This document shows, piece after piece, positions 27,249 through 35,238 of a stretch of 64,000 bases of DNA. The position numbers and the translations under genes were made by a program. Source of the stretch: Eubacteriaceae bacterium (GTDB lineage: Bacteria; Bacillota; Clostridia; Lachnospirales; Lachnospiraceae). The notes under the pieces are model-generated. The model did no database searches and had not been told where the DNA came from. It worked only from the letters and a program-made list of their open reading frames with translations. Numbering within the stretch: position 1 is the first letter of the stretch; every line of letters begins with the position of its first letter. The DNA lies in the NCBI GenBank assembly GCA_910574915.1, contig CAJTCR010000016.1, positions 35,210 to 99,209 on the forward strand, read 5' to 3'.

Positions 27249-27479
27249 CTACTGCATGATCTCTACAATCACTTTCCTGTCTTCTTTTGAAGCTGCGGCT
27301 TTGACCACGGAACGGATGGCTTTTGCAATACGGCCCTGTTTGCCGATCACCTTTCCCATATCCATTTGTGCCACACGCAGCTCAATCACGATGGATTTAT
27401 CATGTTCGGTCTCCGTCACCACTACTTCTTCTGGATGATCGACCAGTGATTTTGCAATCACTTCTACCAGTTCTTTCAT
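27249..27479 (-). CDS. khpA: KH-domain RNA-binding protein KhpA
   Basis: 76 residues forming one KH domain with the RNA-binding loop GKQGRIAKA (GxxG). KhpA with KhpB binds many transcripts and influences cell size and sporulation in Firmicutes. AGGTGG before ATG 27479 sets the start; an upstream in-frame reading overlaps rpsP. Located between rpsP and rimM, its standard place in Firmicutes. Confidence 0.95.
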   Translation of the reverse strand: MKELVEVIAKSLVDHPEEVVVTETEHDKSIVIELRVAQMDMGKVIGKQGRIAKAIRSVVKAAASKEDRKVIVEIMQ

Positions 27480-27492
27480 AAGATCCACCTCA

Positions 27493-27747
27493 CTACTTCT
27501 CGATTCCAGCAAGCTTTAAAATCTTAGCTACTGTTTCGGTCGGCTGTGCGCCATTTGCCAGCCATTTTTTTGCTGCTTCTGCGTCTACATGAAACTCGCT
27601 TGGGTTTTTCATCGGATCATAAGTACCGATTTCATCAATGCTCTTGCCGTTTCTGGATGTTCTTGCATCTGCAACAACGATTCTATAGAAAGGATTTTTC
27701 TTCTTTCCAAGTCTTTTTAAACGAATCTTAACTGCCACTTTGTTCAC
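27493..27747 (-). CDS. rpsP: 30S ribosomal protein bS16
   Basis: 84 residues covering the whole bS16 family: [22 protein letters not shown] at the N-terminus and the conserved IDEIGTYDP and [15 protein letters not shown]. Preceded by a GAGGTG ribosome site. Follows ffh and precedes khpA in the standard order. Confidence 0.98.
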   Translation of the reverse strand: MNKVAVKIRLKRLGKKKNPFYRIVVADARTSRNGKSIDEIGTYDPMKNPSEFHVDAEAAKKWLANGAQPTETVAKILKLAGIEK

Positions 27748-27799
27748 CTCCTCAATATACGAAAAACAAGTATCTACTGTTCTACCTATTCTATTTATG

Positions 27800-29155
27800 C
27801 TAAAACGGAAGCCTAAACCTTCCCATTTTGCCGCGTTTTCCTTTGCCGCCCATCATACCGGACATCTGTTTCATCATCTTGCGCGTCTGTTCAAACTGTT
27901 TGACCAGACGGTTGACCTCAGAAAGATCCACTCCTGCGCCCTGTGCTACACGGCGTTTTCTGCTTGGGTTTAAAATGCCTGGATCACTGCGTTCTGACGG
28001 CGTCATTGAATAAATAATCGCTTCTATGCGTGCCATTTTCTTTTCATCCATTGCGTTTTCGATCTCTTCTAGCTGTGAGCCGCCGATTCCCGGCATCATC
28101 GAAAGCACGCTTGATAAACCGCCCATCTTTTTCATTTGGTTCATGGATTCTAAGTAGTCGTCAAAGCCAAACTCCGCCTTTTTAAACTTCTGCTCCATTT
28201 CCTTTGCTTTTTCCTGGTCGATCTGTGCTTCCGCCTTTTCAATCAGTGTCAGAATATCGCCCATGCCAAGGATTCTCGACGCCATACGGTCTGGGTAAAA
28301 CTGCTCTAAGTCCGACAATTTCTCGCCCATGCCGACATATAAAATCGGCTTTCCGGTAACCGCCCGGATCGATAATGCCGCGCCGCCCCTTGTATCGCCG
28401 TCCAGCTTTGTCAAAATCACGCCGTCAATGCCGATCTTTTCCTCAAAATTGCTCGCTACATTGACCGCATCCTGGCCGGTCATCGCATCTACGACAAGGA
28501 TCGTCTGTGCCACATCTACCTCGCGCTTGATCTCGGCAAGCTCTTCCATCATCGCCTCGTCGACATGCAGCCTGCCTGCCGTATCTAAAATCAGCACGTT
28601 AAAATTATTTTTTAACGCGTGTTCTACCGCAGCTTTTGCAATGTTTACCGGACGATGCTTATCACCCATAGAAAACACTTCTACGCCCTGCTTTTCGCCG
28701 TTGATCATAAGCTGCTCGATCGCCGCGGGACGATAAATATCACACGCAGCCAAAAGCGGCTTTTTGCCTTTTTGCTTTAGCTTGCCTGCAATTTTCGCCG
28801 TCGTCGTCGTCTTGCCTGCACCCTGCAAGCCTGCCATCATAATTACAGTCAGCTCAGCCCCCTGCCGAAAGGCAAGCTCTGTCGTCTCAGATCCCATCAT
28901 CCTGACCATCTCGTCATGAACGATTTTAATTACCATCTGGCCCGGATTCAAGCCGTTCATTACGTCTGAACCAATCGCCTGCGCCTGGACTTCCTTTGTA
29001 AAGTTTTTTACAACCTTAAAATTGACATCCGCTTCTAACAGCGCCAGCTTGACTTCCTTTAACGCCGCCTTGACATCATCTTGCGTCAGGCGCCCTTTGC
29101 TGCGCAGGTTGCGGAACACATTCTGAAGTTTTTCTGATAAGCTGTCAAATGCCAT
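27800..29155 (-). CDS. ffh: Signal recognition particle GTPase Ffh
   Basis: 451 residues: N domain, NG GTPase with G1 [19 protein letters not shown] (G3), [10 protein letters not shown] (G4) and [10 protein letters not shown], then the methionine-rich M domain (residues ~300-451) with MMPGIGG and the C-terminal [19 protein letters not shown] that binds SRP RNA and signal sequences. Follows ylxM and precedes rpsP. Directs nascent membrane proteins to FtsY and SecYEG. Confidence 0.98.
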   Translation of the reverse strand: MAFDSLSEKLQNVFRNLRSKGRLTQDDVKAALKEVKLALLEADVNFKVVKNFTKEVQAQAIGSDVMNGLNPGQMVIKIVHDEMVRMMGSETTELAFRQGAELTVIMMAGLQGAGKTTTTAKIAGKLKQKGKKPLLAACDIYRPAAIEQLMINGEKQGVEVFSMGDKHRPVNIAKAAVEHALKNNFNVLILDTAGRLHVDEAMMEELAEIKREVDVAQTILVVDAMTGQDAVNVASNFEEKIGIDGVILTKLDGDTRGGAALSIRAVTGKPILYVGMGEKLSDLEQFYPDRMASRILGMGDILTLIEKAEAQIDQEKAKEMEQKFKKAEFGFDDYLESMNQMKKMGGLSSVLSMMPGIGGSQLEEIENAMDEKKMARIEAIIYSMTPSERSDPGILNPSRKRRVAQGAGVDLSEVNRLVKQFEQTRKMMKQMSGMMGGKGKRGKMGRFRLPF

Positions 29156-29197
29156 GTTACTGACTCCTTTATTCTAATCTGCCGCATCTGCCGCCGG

Positions 29198-29554
29198 CTA
29201 CAGCTCTTCTAAAATCTCATTTGAGATCCGTTCAATCTGATCTAGGACAGCTTCATCATGGCTGTCGCGAAAGGCTTTCGTAAGGGCGTGGATATTTGCC
29301 ACACGCTCCTTTGTATGCAAAAACTTCTCGATAAGATGCAGCCGCTTTTCATATCCTTCCAGCGCCTTCGTACACCGCCTGACCAGATCGTGCACGCCCT
29401 GCCTGCTGATGCCTTCCTCCTTGGCGATCTCCCCAAGGGACAGATCATGGAAGATCACATCCTCGTAGATCCTGCGCTGGCGTTCCTTTAACAGCTCGCC
29501 GTAAAAATCATACAAATATGCCTGTTCTAATTTCTGTTCCATGTCCTGATCCAT
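29198..29554 (-). CDS. ylxM: YlxM-family SRP operon protein
   Basis: 118 residues. A sigma-factor-like helix-turn-helix spans the middle ([23 protein letters not shown]), typical of YlxM/p13 proteins, which associate with SRP in Firmicutes. The start at 29554 follows GGTGG; an in-frame GTG three codons upstream overlaps it. First gene of the ylxM-ffh operon with a strong promoter. Confidence 0.93.
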   Translation of the reverse strand: MDQDMEQKLEQAYLYDFYGELLKERQRRIYEDVIFHDLSLGEIAKEEGISRQGVHDLVRRCTKALEGYEKRLHLIEKFLHTKERVANIHALTKAFRDSHDEAVLDQIERISNEILEEL

Positions 29555-29631
29555 GAAAACCACCGTTTCTTAAAACTGTTTTGGCACTGCTGTGACGAAA
29601 ACGAAATAGCAACTTTTTTCAAACCTTGAGT

Positions 29632-29660
29632 AGCATAACATAAGATATAGCGGGTGTCAA
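29632..29660 (-). promoter_or_regulatory. Promoter of ylxM-ffh
   Basis: A consensus TTGACA at 29660-29655 and TATGCT at 29637-29632 with a 17-base spacer on the minus strand, ~80 bases before ylxM. Confidence 0.75.
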
Positions 29661-29700
29661 GCTTTTTTATTTACAGAACGTATGTTTTGTTTTTGTTTCG

Positions 29701-29729
29701 TTGACTTTTTCACTAAAACCTCTTATGAT
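29701..29729 (+). promoter_or_regulatory. Promoter of the methyltransferase gene
   Basis: TTGACT at 29701-29706 and TATGAT at 29724-29729, 17-base spacer, 34 bases before the start codon. Confidence 0.7.
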
Positions 29730-29763
29730 AAAAATAAAAAAATGAACAGGAGGGCAGCAGACC

Positions 29764-30495
29764 ATGCACAATGAATACGATAATGAAACATTTTTTAATG
29801 AATACGCCAAAATGTCCCGCAGCAGGGACGGCTTAGCCGCTGCCGGGGAATGGCACCAGCTAAAGCCCCTGTTTCCCTCTGTACAAGGAAAAAGCGTGCT
29901 CGACTTAGGCTGCGGCTATGGCTGGCACTGCAAATTTGCAGCAGAGCAGGGAGCCACACACGTATTAGGGCTTGATTTAAGCAAAAAAATGATTGCAGAA
30001 GCAATGAAGCGAAATACGGCAGAAGCAATTACTTACCGTGTTTGCGGAATAGAAGCATATGATTACCCGAAAGACACGTGGGATTGTGTCGTCTCCAATC
30101 TTGCCCTGCACTATATTGCAGATCTCGAAAATATATTTCAAAAGGTATATCAAACGCTCAAACCAGGCGGTGTCTTTCTTTTTAACATTGAACATCCCGT
30201 CTTTACCGCAGGCGCCGGACAGGAATTTATCTGCTCCGAAGACGGAAAGCCGCTGTACTGGCCAATAGACCGCTATTTCATTCCAGGAGAGCGCAGCACG
30301 CGCTTTTTAGGATGTGAGGTTGTAAAACAGCATCATACGCTCACACAGATCTTGATGGGACTTCTTAGTAATGGCTTTGTGCTGAATGCTGTGATTGAAG
30401 CGAAGCCTCCAGAAGAAATGATGCACCTTCCGGGGATGAAAGATGAACTGCGCCGTCCGATGATGCTGTTAGTTAGAGCTGGGAAAAGTGTATAA
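29764..30495 (+). CDS. Class I SAM-dependent methyltransferase
   Basis: 243 residues, UbiE/Methyltransf_11-type Rossmann fold. SAM-binding motif I is VLDLGCGYGWHC, motif II LGLDLSKKM, then WDCVVSNLALHYI (motif post II) and LKPGGVFLFNIEHP (motif III). The substrate is unknown; it is not in an operon. AGGAGG precedes the ATG. It marks the left border of the accessory patch, and its 3' end overlaps the truncated end of the AAA-ATPase remnant on the other strand. Confidence 0.9.
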   Translation: MHNEYDNETFFNEYAKMSRSRDGLAAAGEWHQLKPLFPSVQGKSVLDLGCGYGWHCKFAAEQGATHVLGLDLSKKMIAEAMKRNTAEAITYRVCGIEAYDYPKDTWDCVVSNLALHYIADLENIFQKVYQTLKPGGVFLFNIEHPVFTAGAGQEFICSEDGKPLYWPIDRYFIPGERSTRFLGCEVVKQHHTLTQILMGLLSNGFVLNAVIEAKPPEEMMHLPGMKDELRRPMMLLVRAGKSV

Positions 30496-30840
30496 GAAAG
30501 GGCGATTGTGTGTGATTTTTCATATGATAATTTTTTCCCTTTACATCAGCGAAGCTTAGAAAAATTACCGGATATGTCCCCTGCATCCTGCAAAATTTTT
30601 CTTCTTTCCATATAGCAAGCCCTTGAAACAAATCACGCCTGTCTGCAAAATCTACCGAAAAAAATACTCTAACATACTCATTGTTAAAGTTTTTCCAAAC
30701 CTCCTTGGACGGGTAATCAAAGTCACTTCATCCCCGTTTTCCCACCATTCTTTAATAAATGCCGTTTTATCTATATAAAAATATTGGTTCTGTATCATTT
30801 TCCCAAAATCCTGTACTCCGATTGCTATTGTCCTTGCCAC
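30480..30840 (-). pseudogene. Frameshifted and truncated AAA-ATPase-like (PF09820 type) gene
   Basis: The 5' end is intact: GGAGG, a GTG start at 30840 and a 62-residue reading with IGVQDFGKMI, FYIDKTAFI and the P-loop RPRRFGKTLTMSM. The frame then stops after a run of seven T. With one extra T the reading continues as SVDFADRRDLFQGLAIWKE and GTYPVIFLSFADVKGKNY, the normal continuation of this family, before running into the methyltransferase end. Full-length members are about 500 residues with a C-terminal nuclease-like domain, so most of the gene is lost. Confidence 0.8.
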
Positions 30841-30900
30841 TTTGACACCTCCGCGACCAGTTTTTCCTTATTGTATCCGATCCACCCAGGAAAAACAATC

Positions 30901-30953
30901 AAAAAACCGGGTGCTTTCTATTTTCCCTTTAAAAATTAATAGAAAGTACCCGG
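30901..30953 (-). terminator. Terminator after the 62-residue ORF
   Basis: CCGGGTGCTTTCTATT pairs with AATAGAAAGTACCCGG with one mismatch, followed on the minus strand by six T. It lies 27 bases beyond the stop codon at 30980. Confidence 0.85.
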
Positions 30954-30979
30954 CAATTTTCATCTTGCGGCAGCGCCTG

Positions 30980-31168
30980 TTATCTTTTGGCTGTCAACTG
31001 CGCATAAAGCTTGTAGGCATCGGATCTGCCGTTTAACGCCAGCATCCCGCACACAATCTGCGCGCCGTTTTCTTCAAAATAATTATGAAATCTTTCCCGA
31101 AGGCTGCATCTGTTCTTTTCTGCTCCTTTGTTTACGGCTGCTTTATATTTCATGGTCGTTGTTGTCAT
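30980..31168 (-). CDS. Small hypothetical protein, 62 residues
   Basis: Not recognised. A basic, helical peptide (KYKAAVNKGAEKNR, LRERFHNYFEENGAQI) ending NGRSDAYKLYAQLTAKR, with no TM helix. It is supported as a gene by AAAGGAG eight bases before the ATG and by a strong terminator just after the stop. It lies between the AAA-ATPase remnant and foldback repeat A. A regulator or part of a small accessory system is possible; nothing in the sequence proves a role. Confidence 0.55.
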   Translation of the reverse strand: MTTTTMKYKAAVNKGAEKNRCSLRERFHNYFEENGAQIVCGMLALNGRSDAYKLYAQLTAKR

Positions 31169-31211
31169 AAAAATAATCTCCTTTCGTGTCTGGTTTGACT
31201 TTTTGTGTAGC

Positions 31212-31352
31212 TAGAGCGAATGCGTTTGAATTGGTTTGTTTCATTTTTTCAGGAAGGAACGCCGGGAGATAGGCGTGGCATCCCCTGGCTGCTCTTTGTA
31301 AGTGTAACCAAAACAAACTTGATGTGGTTGGTTTGTTCGCTGTAGTACTCAT
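31212..31352 (+). repeat. Foldback repeat, short copy A
   Basis: Begins AGAGCGAATGCGTTTGAATTGG, contains the hairpin arms GCCGGGAGATAGG / GCATCCCCTGGC and ends GCTCTTTGTAAGTGT...GGTTTGTTCGCTGTAGT. It matches both ends of the 63.4-kb copy while lacking its central ~200 bases. It lies just upstream of the 62-residue ORF, so it is within or next to that gene's leader. Confidence 0.75.
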
Positions 31353-31360
31353 GCTTATCT

Positions 31361-31390
31361 TAAAAATACTTTCTGCCAGATGTATTTTAA
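31361..31390 (+). repeat. Partial copy of the CTTTCTGCCAGATGTATT repeat
   Basis: AATACTTTCTGCCAGATGTATTTT here matches the start of the element between spoIIIAG and spoIIIAH at 42.73 kb with about two mismatches. Only the first ~28 bases are shared. It directly follows foldback copy A. Confidence 0.6.
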
Positions 31391-31547
31391 AGACAGCCCC
31401 CAGTTGTCCTTGACAATACTAATACTACTGCTTTATTATGAAGAAAAACAGATGGATCTTTGACTTCTTTTAAGTCGATATTAACCTACAGCAAACAAAA
31501 TAGACCCTATATTACAATACACTCCTTGTTGTTTTAACCTAAAAAAC
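31391..31547. other. AT-rich non-coding spacer
   Basis: No reading frame with a ribosome site, hairpin terminator or repeat was found here. It separates foldback copy A from the adjacent copies B and C. Confidence 0.4.
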
Positions 31548-31661
31548 AAACCCATATCGAGCTTGTTTTCGTAACATGCACGAAGAACAGCCAGGGTATG
31601 TCCATCCCTTTCCTGGCATCCATTCCTATAAAAATTTACCAAAGCAATTCAAACACGCTCT
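31548..31661 (-). repeat. Foldback repeat, short copy B
   Basis: Read on the minus strand it starts AGAGCGTGTTTGAATTGCTTTGG, carries arms GCCAGGAAAGGGATGG / CATACCCTGGC and ends TTCTTCGTGCATGTTACGAAAACAAGCTCG. It is internally deleted relative to the long copies and abuts copy C in the same orientation. Confidence 0.75.
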
Positions 31662-31999
31662 ACTACTACAGCGAACAAATCAAGCCATATTGATCAAGCC
31701 ATATCGAGCTTGTTTAGTATCATTTACGAAGAACAGCCGGGAGAGAGGATGTGCCTCCCCTGGCTGCGGCTTTGGAAGAATGCTTAGAAGCCCTTAGTAT
31801 TCTGCTGGGCAACCAGGGGCGCAGCCAAGCGGCACCTTTAGCTGCCAGCAGGAAGCGAACTAGGTGCCGCGACCGTCCACAGCCACAGCGTACCAGCAGG
31901 ATACTTAGGGATTCTTAGCATTCTGGAACTGACGCAGCCAGGGGAGGCACATCCTCTTTCCCGGCGTCCCTCCCTGTAAAACTTACCAAAGCAATCCAA
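31662..31999 (-). repeat. Foldback repeat, long copy C
   Basis: About 338 bases that are the reverse complement of the 63.4-kb copy with scattered mismatches. The arms GAGAGAGGATGTGCCTCCCCTGGC and GCCAGGGGAGGCACATCCTCT are inverted repeats about 185 bases apart, and inner segments (CTTAGTATTCTGCTGG / CCAGCAGGATACTTAGG) also pair, so the single strand can fold end to end. It stops at the ribosome site of the AraC gene and supplies that gene's leader. No transposase is encoded. Confidence 0.85.
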
Positions 32000-32013
32000 A
32001 AAGGAGACCTCAA

Positions 32014-32877
32014 ATGCAAAAGCCATACAATGAAATCATACTGGAAACAAGCACACTCGGCATAAAATTCGCGTTTCATACAAAAGAAAGCGGTTCTACG
32101 CCTCTGCACTGGCACGAGGAAACGGAGATCTTATATCCGTTAAACGGAGAAAGTGACGTACGGATTGACGGCGTATCTTACCGCCTGAAAAACAAACAGC
32201 TTATGGTCATTGATTCCCAGAAAATACACAGCACGCACCATTATGGCGAGCAGTCCATGTTTTTGTGCATTCATATCACAAAAAAAGCGCTCGAATGGTA
32301 TTTTCCGAAAATCCAGGACTGTCAGATCTGGTGCTGCCCGGATACGATTCCAGATACACTGTTTGCGGATTATCTGAAAATGAACCAGTATTTGCAGCGT
32401 GTCACCGAGCTGTATATTACCGACTCCCCGGTCTTTTTGCTGGAATCTGAGGGGCTTGTATTGCAGCTTTTATCGTGCCTGCTTGTGCATTTTTCATCGG
32501 ATGCGGCTCCGCTTTTATCCGCGACCGATAAGCTTGCCATCGAACGCATCCGCAAGGTGATCCAATATGTGGAAAGCCATTATACAGAGCCTGTTTCTTT
32601 AGAAGACGCCGCAGGGCTGCTTGGAATCGGAAAAGAATATTTCTGCCGCTTTTTTAAAAAAAATATGGGCATTTCCTTTCTCAGGTATGTCAACCAGGTG
32701 CGTGCCTCTCATATTTACCAGGATTTGATTCATACGGATCTGGCGATAGCAGAAATTATGGAAAAAAATGGATTTACGAACCAGAAGCTCAGCAACCGTA
32801 CGTTTAAAGAACTGTACGGCTGTACGCCTTCTAAAATTCGTAAATCCATTCCGCCTGTGGCTACACATTTTTCGTAA
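32014..32877 (+). CDS. AraC-family regulator with N-terminal cupin
   Basis: 287 residues. Residues ~15-110 form a cupin sensor (HWHEETEILYPLNG, KIHSTHHYGEQ); residues ~180-285 carry two helix-turn-helix motifs (VSLEDAAGLLGIGKEYFCRFFKK and AIAEIMEKNGFTNQKLSNRTFKELYG). Typical ligands are sugars or small metabolites. AAAAAGGAG precedes the ATG, and the upstream DNA is entirely foldback repeat C, so its promoter must lie in or beyond the repeat. Target genes are not evident. Confidence 0.92.
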   Translation: MQKPYNEIILETSTLGIKFAFHTKESGSTPLHWHEETEILYPLNGESDVRIDGVSYRLKNKQLMVIDSQKIHSTHHYGEQSMFLCIHITKKALEWYFPKIQDCQIWCCPDTIPDTLFADYLKMNQYLQRVTELYITDSPVFLLESEGLVLQLLSCLLVHFSSDAAPLLSATDKLAIERIRKVIQYVESHYTEPVSLEDAAGLLGIGKEYFCRFFKKNMGISFLRYVNQVRASHIYQDLIHTDLAIAEIMEKNGFTNQKLSNRTFKELYGCTPSKIRKSIPPVATHFS

Positions 32878-33526
32878 ATCTGCACTTCGGAAAATTGCTG
32901 CATCCAAAAAACTGCCCAAACCTGCCGTTTCGTTTCACCAACTCTGCGCCGCACATCGGACAGGCTTCGATCTTTGTATTCACAGAAAGCTTTGCCATCT
33001 TTTCGTAACACTTTTGATTCATAATACAATCATAAAGCGCCCGGTGTGCCCCCTGCGTATCGATCTGAAAGTAAGACGCAAGGTCGGTCAGCTTATGGTG
33101 GGCAAGCTGCGGCAGGCACCGCCTTGCCATATACAGGGTATCAATATAGTCGTTTGGCACATCTCTGCCAAGCAGCTCCTGCGCTGCCAGGTAAATAAAT
33201 TTCAAGTCAAACGACTGAATATTGTGCCCGACGAGCACTTCACTGCCGATAAAATCTAAAAATTCCGGCAGTACCTGCTCCAAAAGCGGCGCCTCCGCTA
33301 CCATTTGATCCGTAATCCCGTTTACCTGCGTCGCACCATGCGGGATATGGCACTGTGGATTGACCAGCTTCGAAAATGTATCCACTACCTTTGCACCGCT
33401 TACTTTTACCGCTGAGATCTCAATAATGCTGTCCGTTAACCAGCTCGTCCCCGTCGTTTCCAGGTCAAAGACCACATAATCCGGCACGTAGCCTGCAAGC
33501 CGTTTTCCTGTTTTGGATTCTTTCAT
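32861..33526 (-). CDS. DnaQ-like 3'-5' exonuclease with C-terminal zinc finger
   Basis: 221 residues. The exonuclease fold has motif I VVFDLETTGTSW (DxE), motif II VGHNIQSFDLKF and motif III HRALYD (HxxxxD), the DEDDh set. The C-terminus is a topoisomerase-type C4 finger (CPMCGAELVKRNGRFG, FFGCSNFPKC). Proteins of this form process DNA ends in repair or act as accessory proofreaders. It converges on the AraC gene with a 17-base overlap at the 3' ends. Confidence 0.9.
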   Translation of the reverse strand: MKESKTGKRLAGYVPDYVVFDLETTGTSWLTDSIIEISAVKVSGAKVVDTFSKLVNPQCHIPHGATQVNGITDQMVAEAPLLEQVLPEFLDFIGSEVLVGHNIQSFDLKFIYLAAQELLGRDVPNDYIDTLYMARRCLPQLAHHKLTDLASYFQIDTQGAHRALYDCIMNQKCYEKMAKLSVNTKIEACPMCGAELVKRNGRFGQFFGCSNFPKCRFTKNV

Positions 33527-33543
33527 TTGTATTTTTTCCTTGT

Positions 33544-33807
33544 TTATGTATTCGGCTCCTGATAATTTGCATCCTCTTTTAAAAAATCAATCAGCTTTTG
33601 CGCATCCTGCTCATTTTTAGCGATCAGCTCCATCTGCGGGACATCCCCGTTGCTAAACATGCGCGTCATTGACAAATACTGGCTCAACTTGGATTTCATG
33701 TTCAAGCAGTCACCTTCTCCGGTAACAAGCTCGACATTCATCGTACAGCTATCAATAACCTCAAACAACTTGCTTACCTGATTTACTCTTTCTACTCTAA
33801 TATTCAT
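33544..33807 (-). CDS. HPr-fold-like small protein
   Basis: 87 residues of mixed beta-alpha pattern resembling the HPr phosphocarrier fold (RVERVNQVSKLFEVIDSC, DAQKLIDFLKED) but without the HPr active-site GxHARP segment, so phosphotransfer is unlikely. GAAAGGAAAC lies upstream of the ATG at 33807. It has its own promoter and precedes the exonuclease by 17 bases. Family assignment is tentative; it could be an unrelated alpha/beta protein. Confidence 0.55.
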   Translation of the reverse strand: MNIRVERVNQVSKLFEVIDSCTMNVELVTGEGDCLNMKSKLSQYLSMTRMFSNGDVPQMELIAKNEQDAQKLIDFLKEDANYQEPNT

Positions 33808-33843
33808 TTCCAAGTTTCCTTTCTTACTGCATTTTTCCCTCTT

Positions 33844-33872
33844 AGTATAACAAGGGAAAAATTGGATTTCAA
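33844..33872 (-). promoter_or_regulatory. Promoter of the HPr-like/exonuclease pair
   Basis: TTGAAA at 33872-33867 and TATACT at 33849-33844, 17-base spacer, minus strand. Confidence 0.65.
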
Positions 33873-33926
33873 GTGATTTTCAGGAATCCTCACGAATTTT
33901 TCACTTTATTTTTGTTCTATAACTGA

Positions 33927-35138
33927 TTAAAGATTCGTCCGCACAAGCTTTGGCTGATAGTTTTGCTTCTCCAGCGCCTCCATAATCTGCGCTTTATGCT
34001 CCGTGCCAAAGCTCTCCATCGTAATGCGCAGCTCTACCGCCGCATTGCGGTTTGTGGAAACAAACTGGTTGTGCTCGAGCTTTATGACATTTCCCTGTTC
34101 TTTTGCAATCGTATCTGCGACTTTGCACAATTCTCCCGGCTTATCCGGCAGCAGCACCGATACGGTAAAAATGCGGTCACGGAAAATCAGCCCCTGCTGT
34201 ACTACGGAGCTCATCGTAATTACGTCCATATTCCCGCCGCTTAAAATCGATACGATCCGTTTGCCCCTGACGTTTAAGTGCCTGAGTGCCGCAACGGTTA
34301 AAAGCCCTGAATTTTCCACGATCATCTTATGGTTTTCCACCATATCCAAAAAGGCGACTACAAGCTCATCGTCCGATACGGTAAGAATCTCGTCCAGGTT
34401 TTTTTGAATATACGGAAAAATAGTTGTCCCTGGCGTCTTTACCGCTGTGCCGTCTGCGATCGTATTTACGCCGTCTAAGGTAACTACCTTGCCTGCTTCA
34501 AACGAAGCCTTCATGCAGCTTGCGCCAGCAGGCTCTACGCCGATTACCTTGATTTTTGGATTTAACAGCTTTGCAAGCGCAGAGACGCCTGTGGCAAGCC
34601 CGCCTCCGCCGATCGGTACAAGGATATATTCGACCAAAGGCAGTTCCTTAAAAATCTCCATCGCAATCGTGCCCTGCCCGGTTGCGACAGCAAGGTCGTC
34701 AAACGGATGGACAAACGTATAGCCGTGCTCTTTTGCCAGTTCATAAGCATGTTCGCAGGCTTCGTCATATACATCTCCGTAAAGCACGACATGCGCGCCG
34801 TAATTTTTCGTCCGGTTTACCTTGATTAAAGGTGTCGTCGTCGGCATCACGATCGTTGCTTTGACGCCGTAGCACTTTGCCGCATAAGCGACGCCCTGGG
34901 CATGGTTGCCCGCGGAGGCTGTAATCAGCCCCTTTTCCCGTTCCTCGTTGGACATCGTGCTGATTTTATAATAAGCGCCGCGCAGCTTGTAAGCACCTGT
35001 ATACTGCATGTTTTCCGGCTTTAAATAGACTTTGTTTCCGGTCTGGCTGCTTAAATAATCGCTGTAAATAAGCTTTGTCTCCGATATGACTTCCTTTACT
35101 TTTTCGCTTGCTTCTTCAAATTTATCTAATGTCAGCAT
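33927..35138 (-). CDS. ilvA: Threonine ammonia-lyase with ACT domain
   Basis: Deaminates threonine to 2-oxobutanoate for isoleucine synthesis or catabolism. 403 residues: PLP lysine K51 in YTGAYKLRGA, the glycine loop IPIGGGGLATG, TIADGTAVKTPG and a single C-terminal ACT domain (~325-403; VLLPDKPGELCKVAD). The length and one ACT domain fit the short form typical of Clostridia. GAGGAG before ATG 35138 sets the start. The product imine is the classic substrate of RidA, also encoded here. Confidence 0.95.
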   Translation of the reverse strand: MLTLDKFEEASEKVKEVISETKLIYSDYLSSQTGNKVYLKPENMQYTGAYKLRGAYYKISTMSNEEREKGLITASAGNHAQGVAYAAKCYGVKATIVMPTTTPLIKVNRTKNYGAHVVLYGDVYDEACEHAYELAKEHGYTFVHPFDDLAVATGQGTIAMEIFKELPLVEYILVPIGGGGLATGVSALAKLLNPKIKVIGVEPAGASCMKASFEAGKVVTLDGVNTIADGTAVKTPGTTIFPYIQKNLDEILTVSDDELVVAFLDMVENHKMIVENSGLLTVAALRHLNVRGKRIVSILSGGNMDVITMSSVVQQGLIFRDRIFTVSVLLPDKPGELCKVADTIAKEQGNVIKLEHNQFVSTNRNAAVELRITMESFGTEHKAQIMEALEKQNYQPKLVRTNL

Positions 35139-35238
35139 GTGAACTCCTCTTTCCTGAATCATAATAAATCCCCTGTGTCTGCATGGATGCAGCAGGATAC
35201 AAACATATTTTCGCACGTTCTGCCAAAATAGTCAATGG

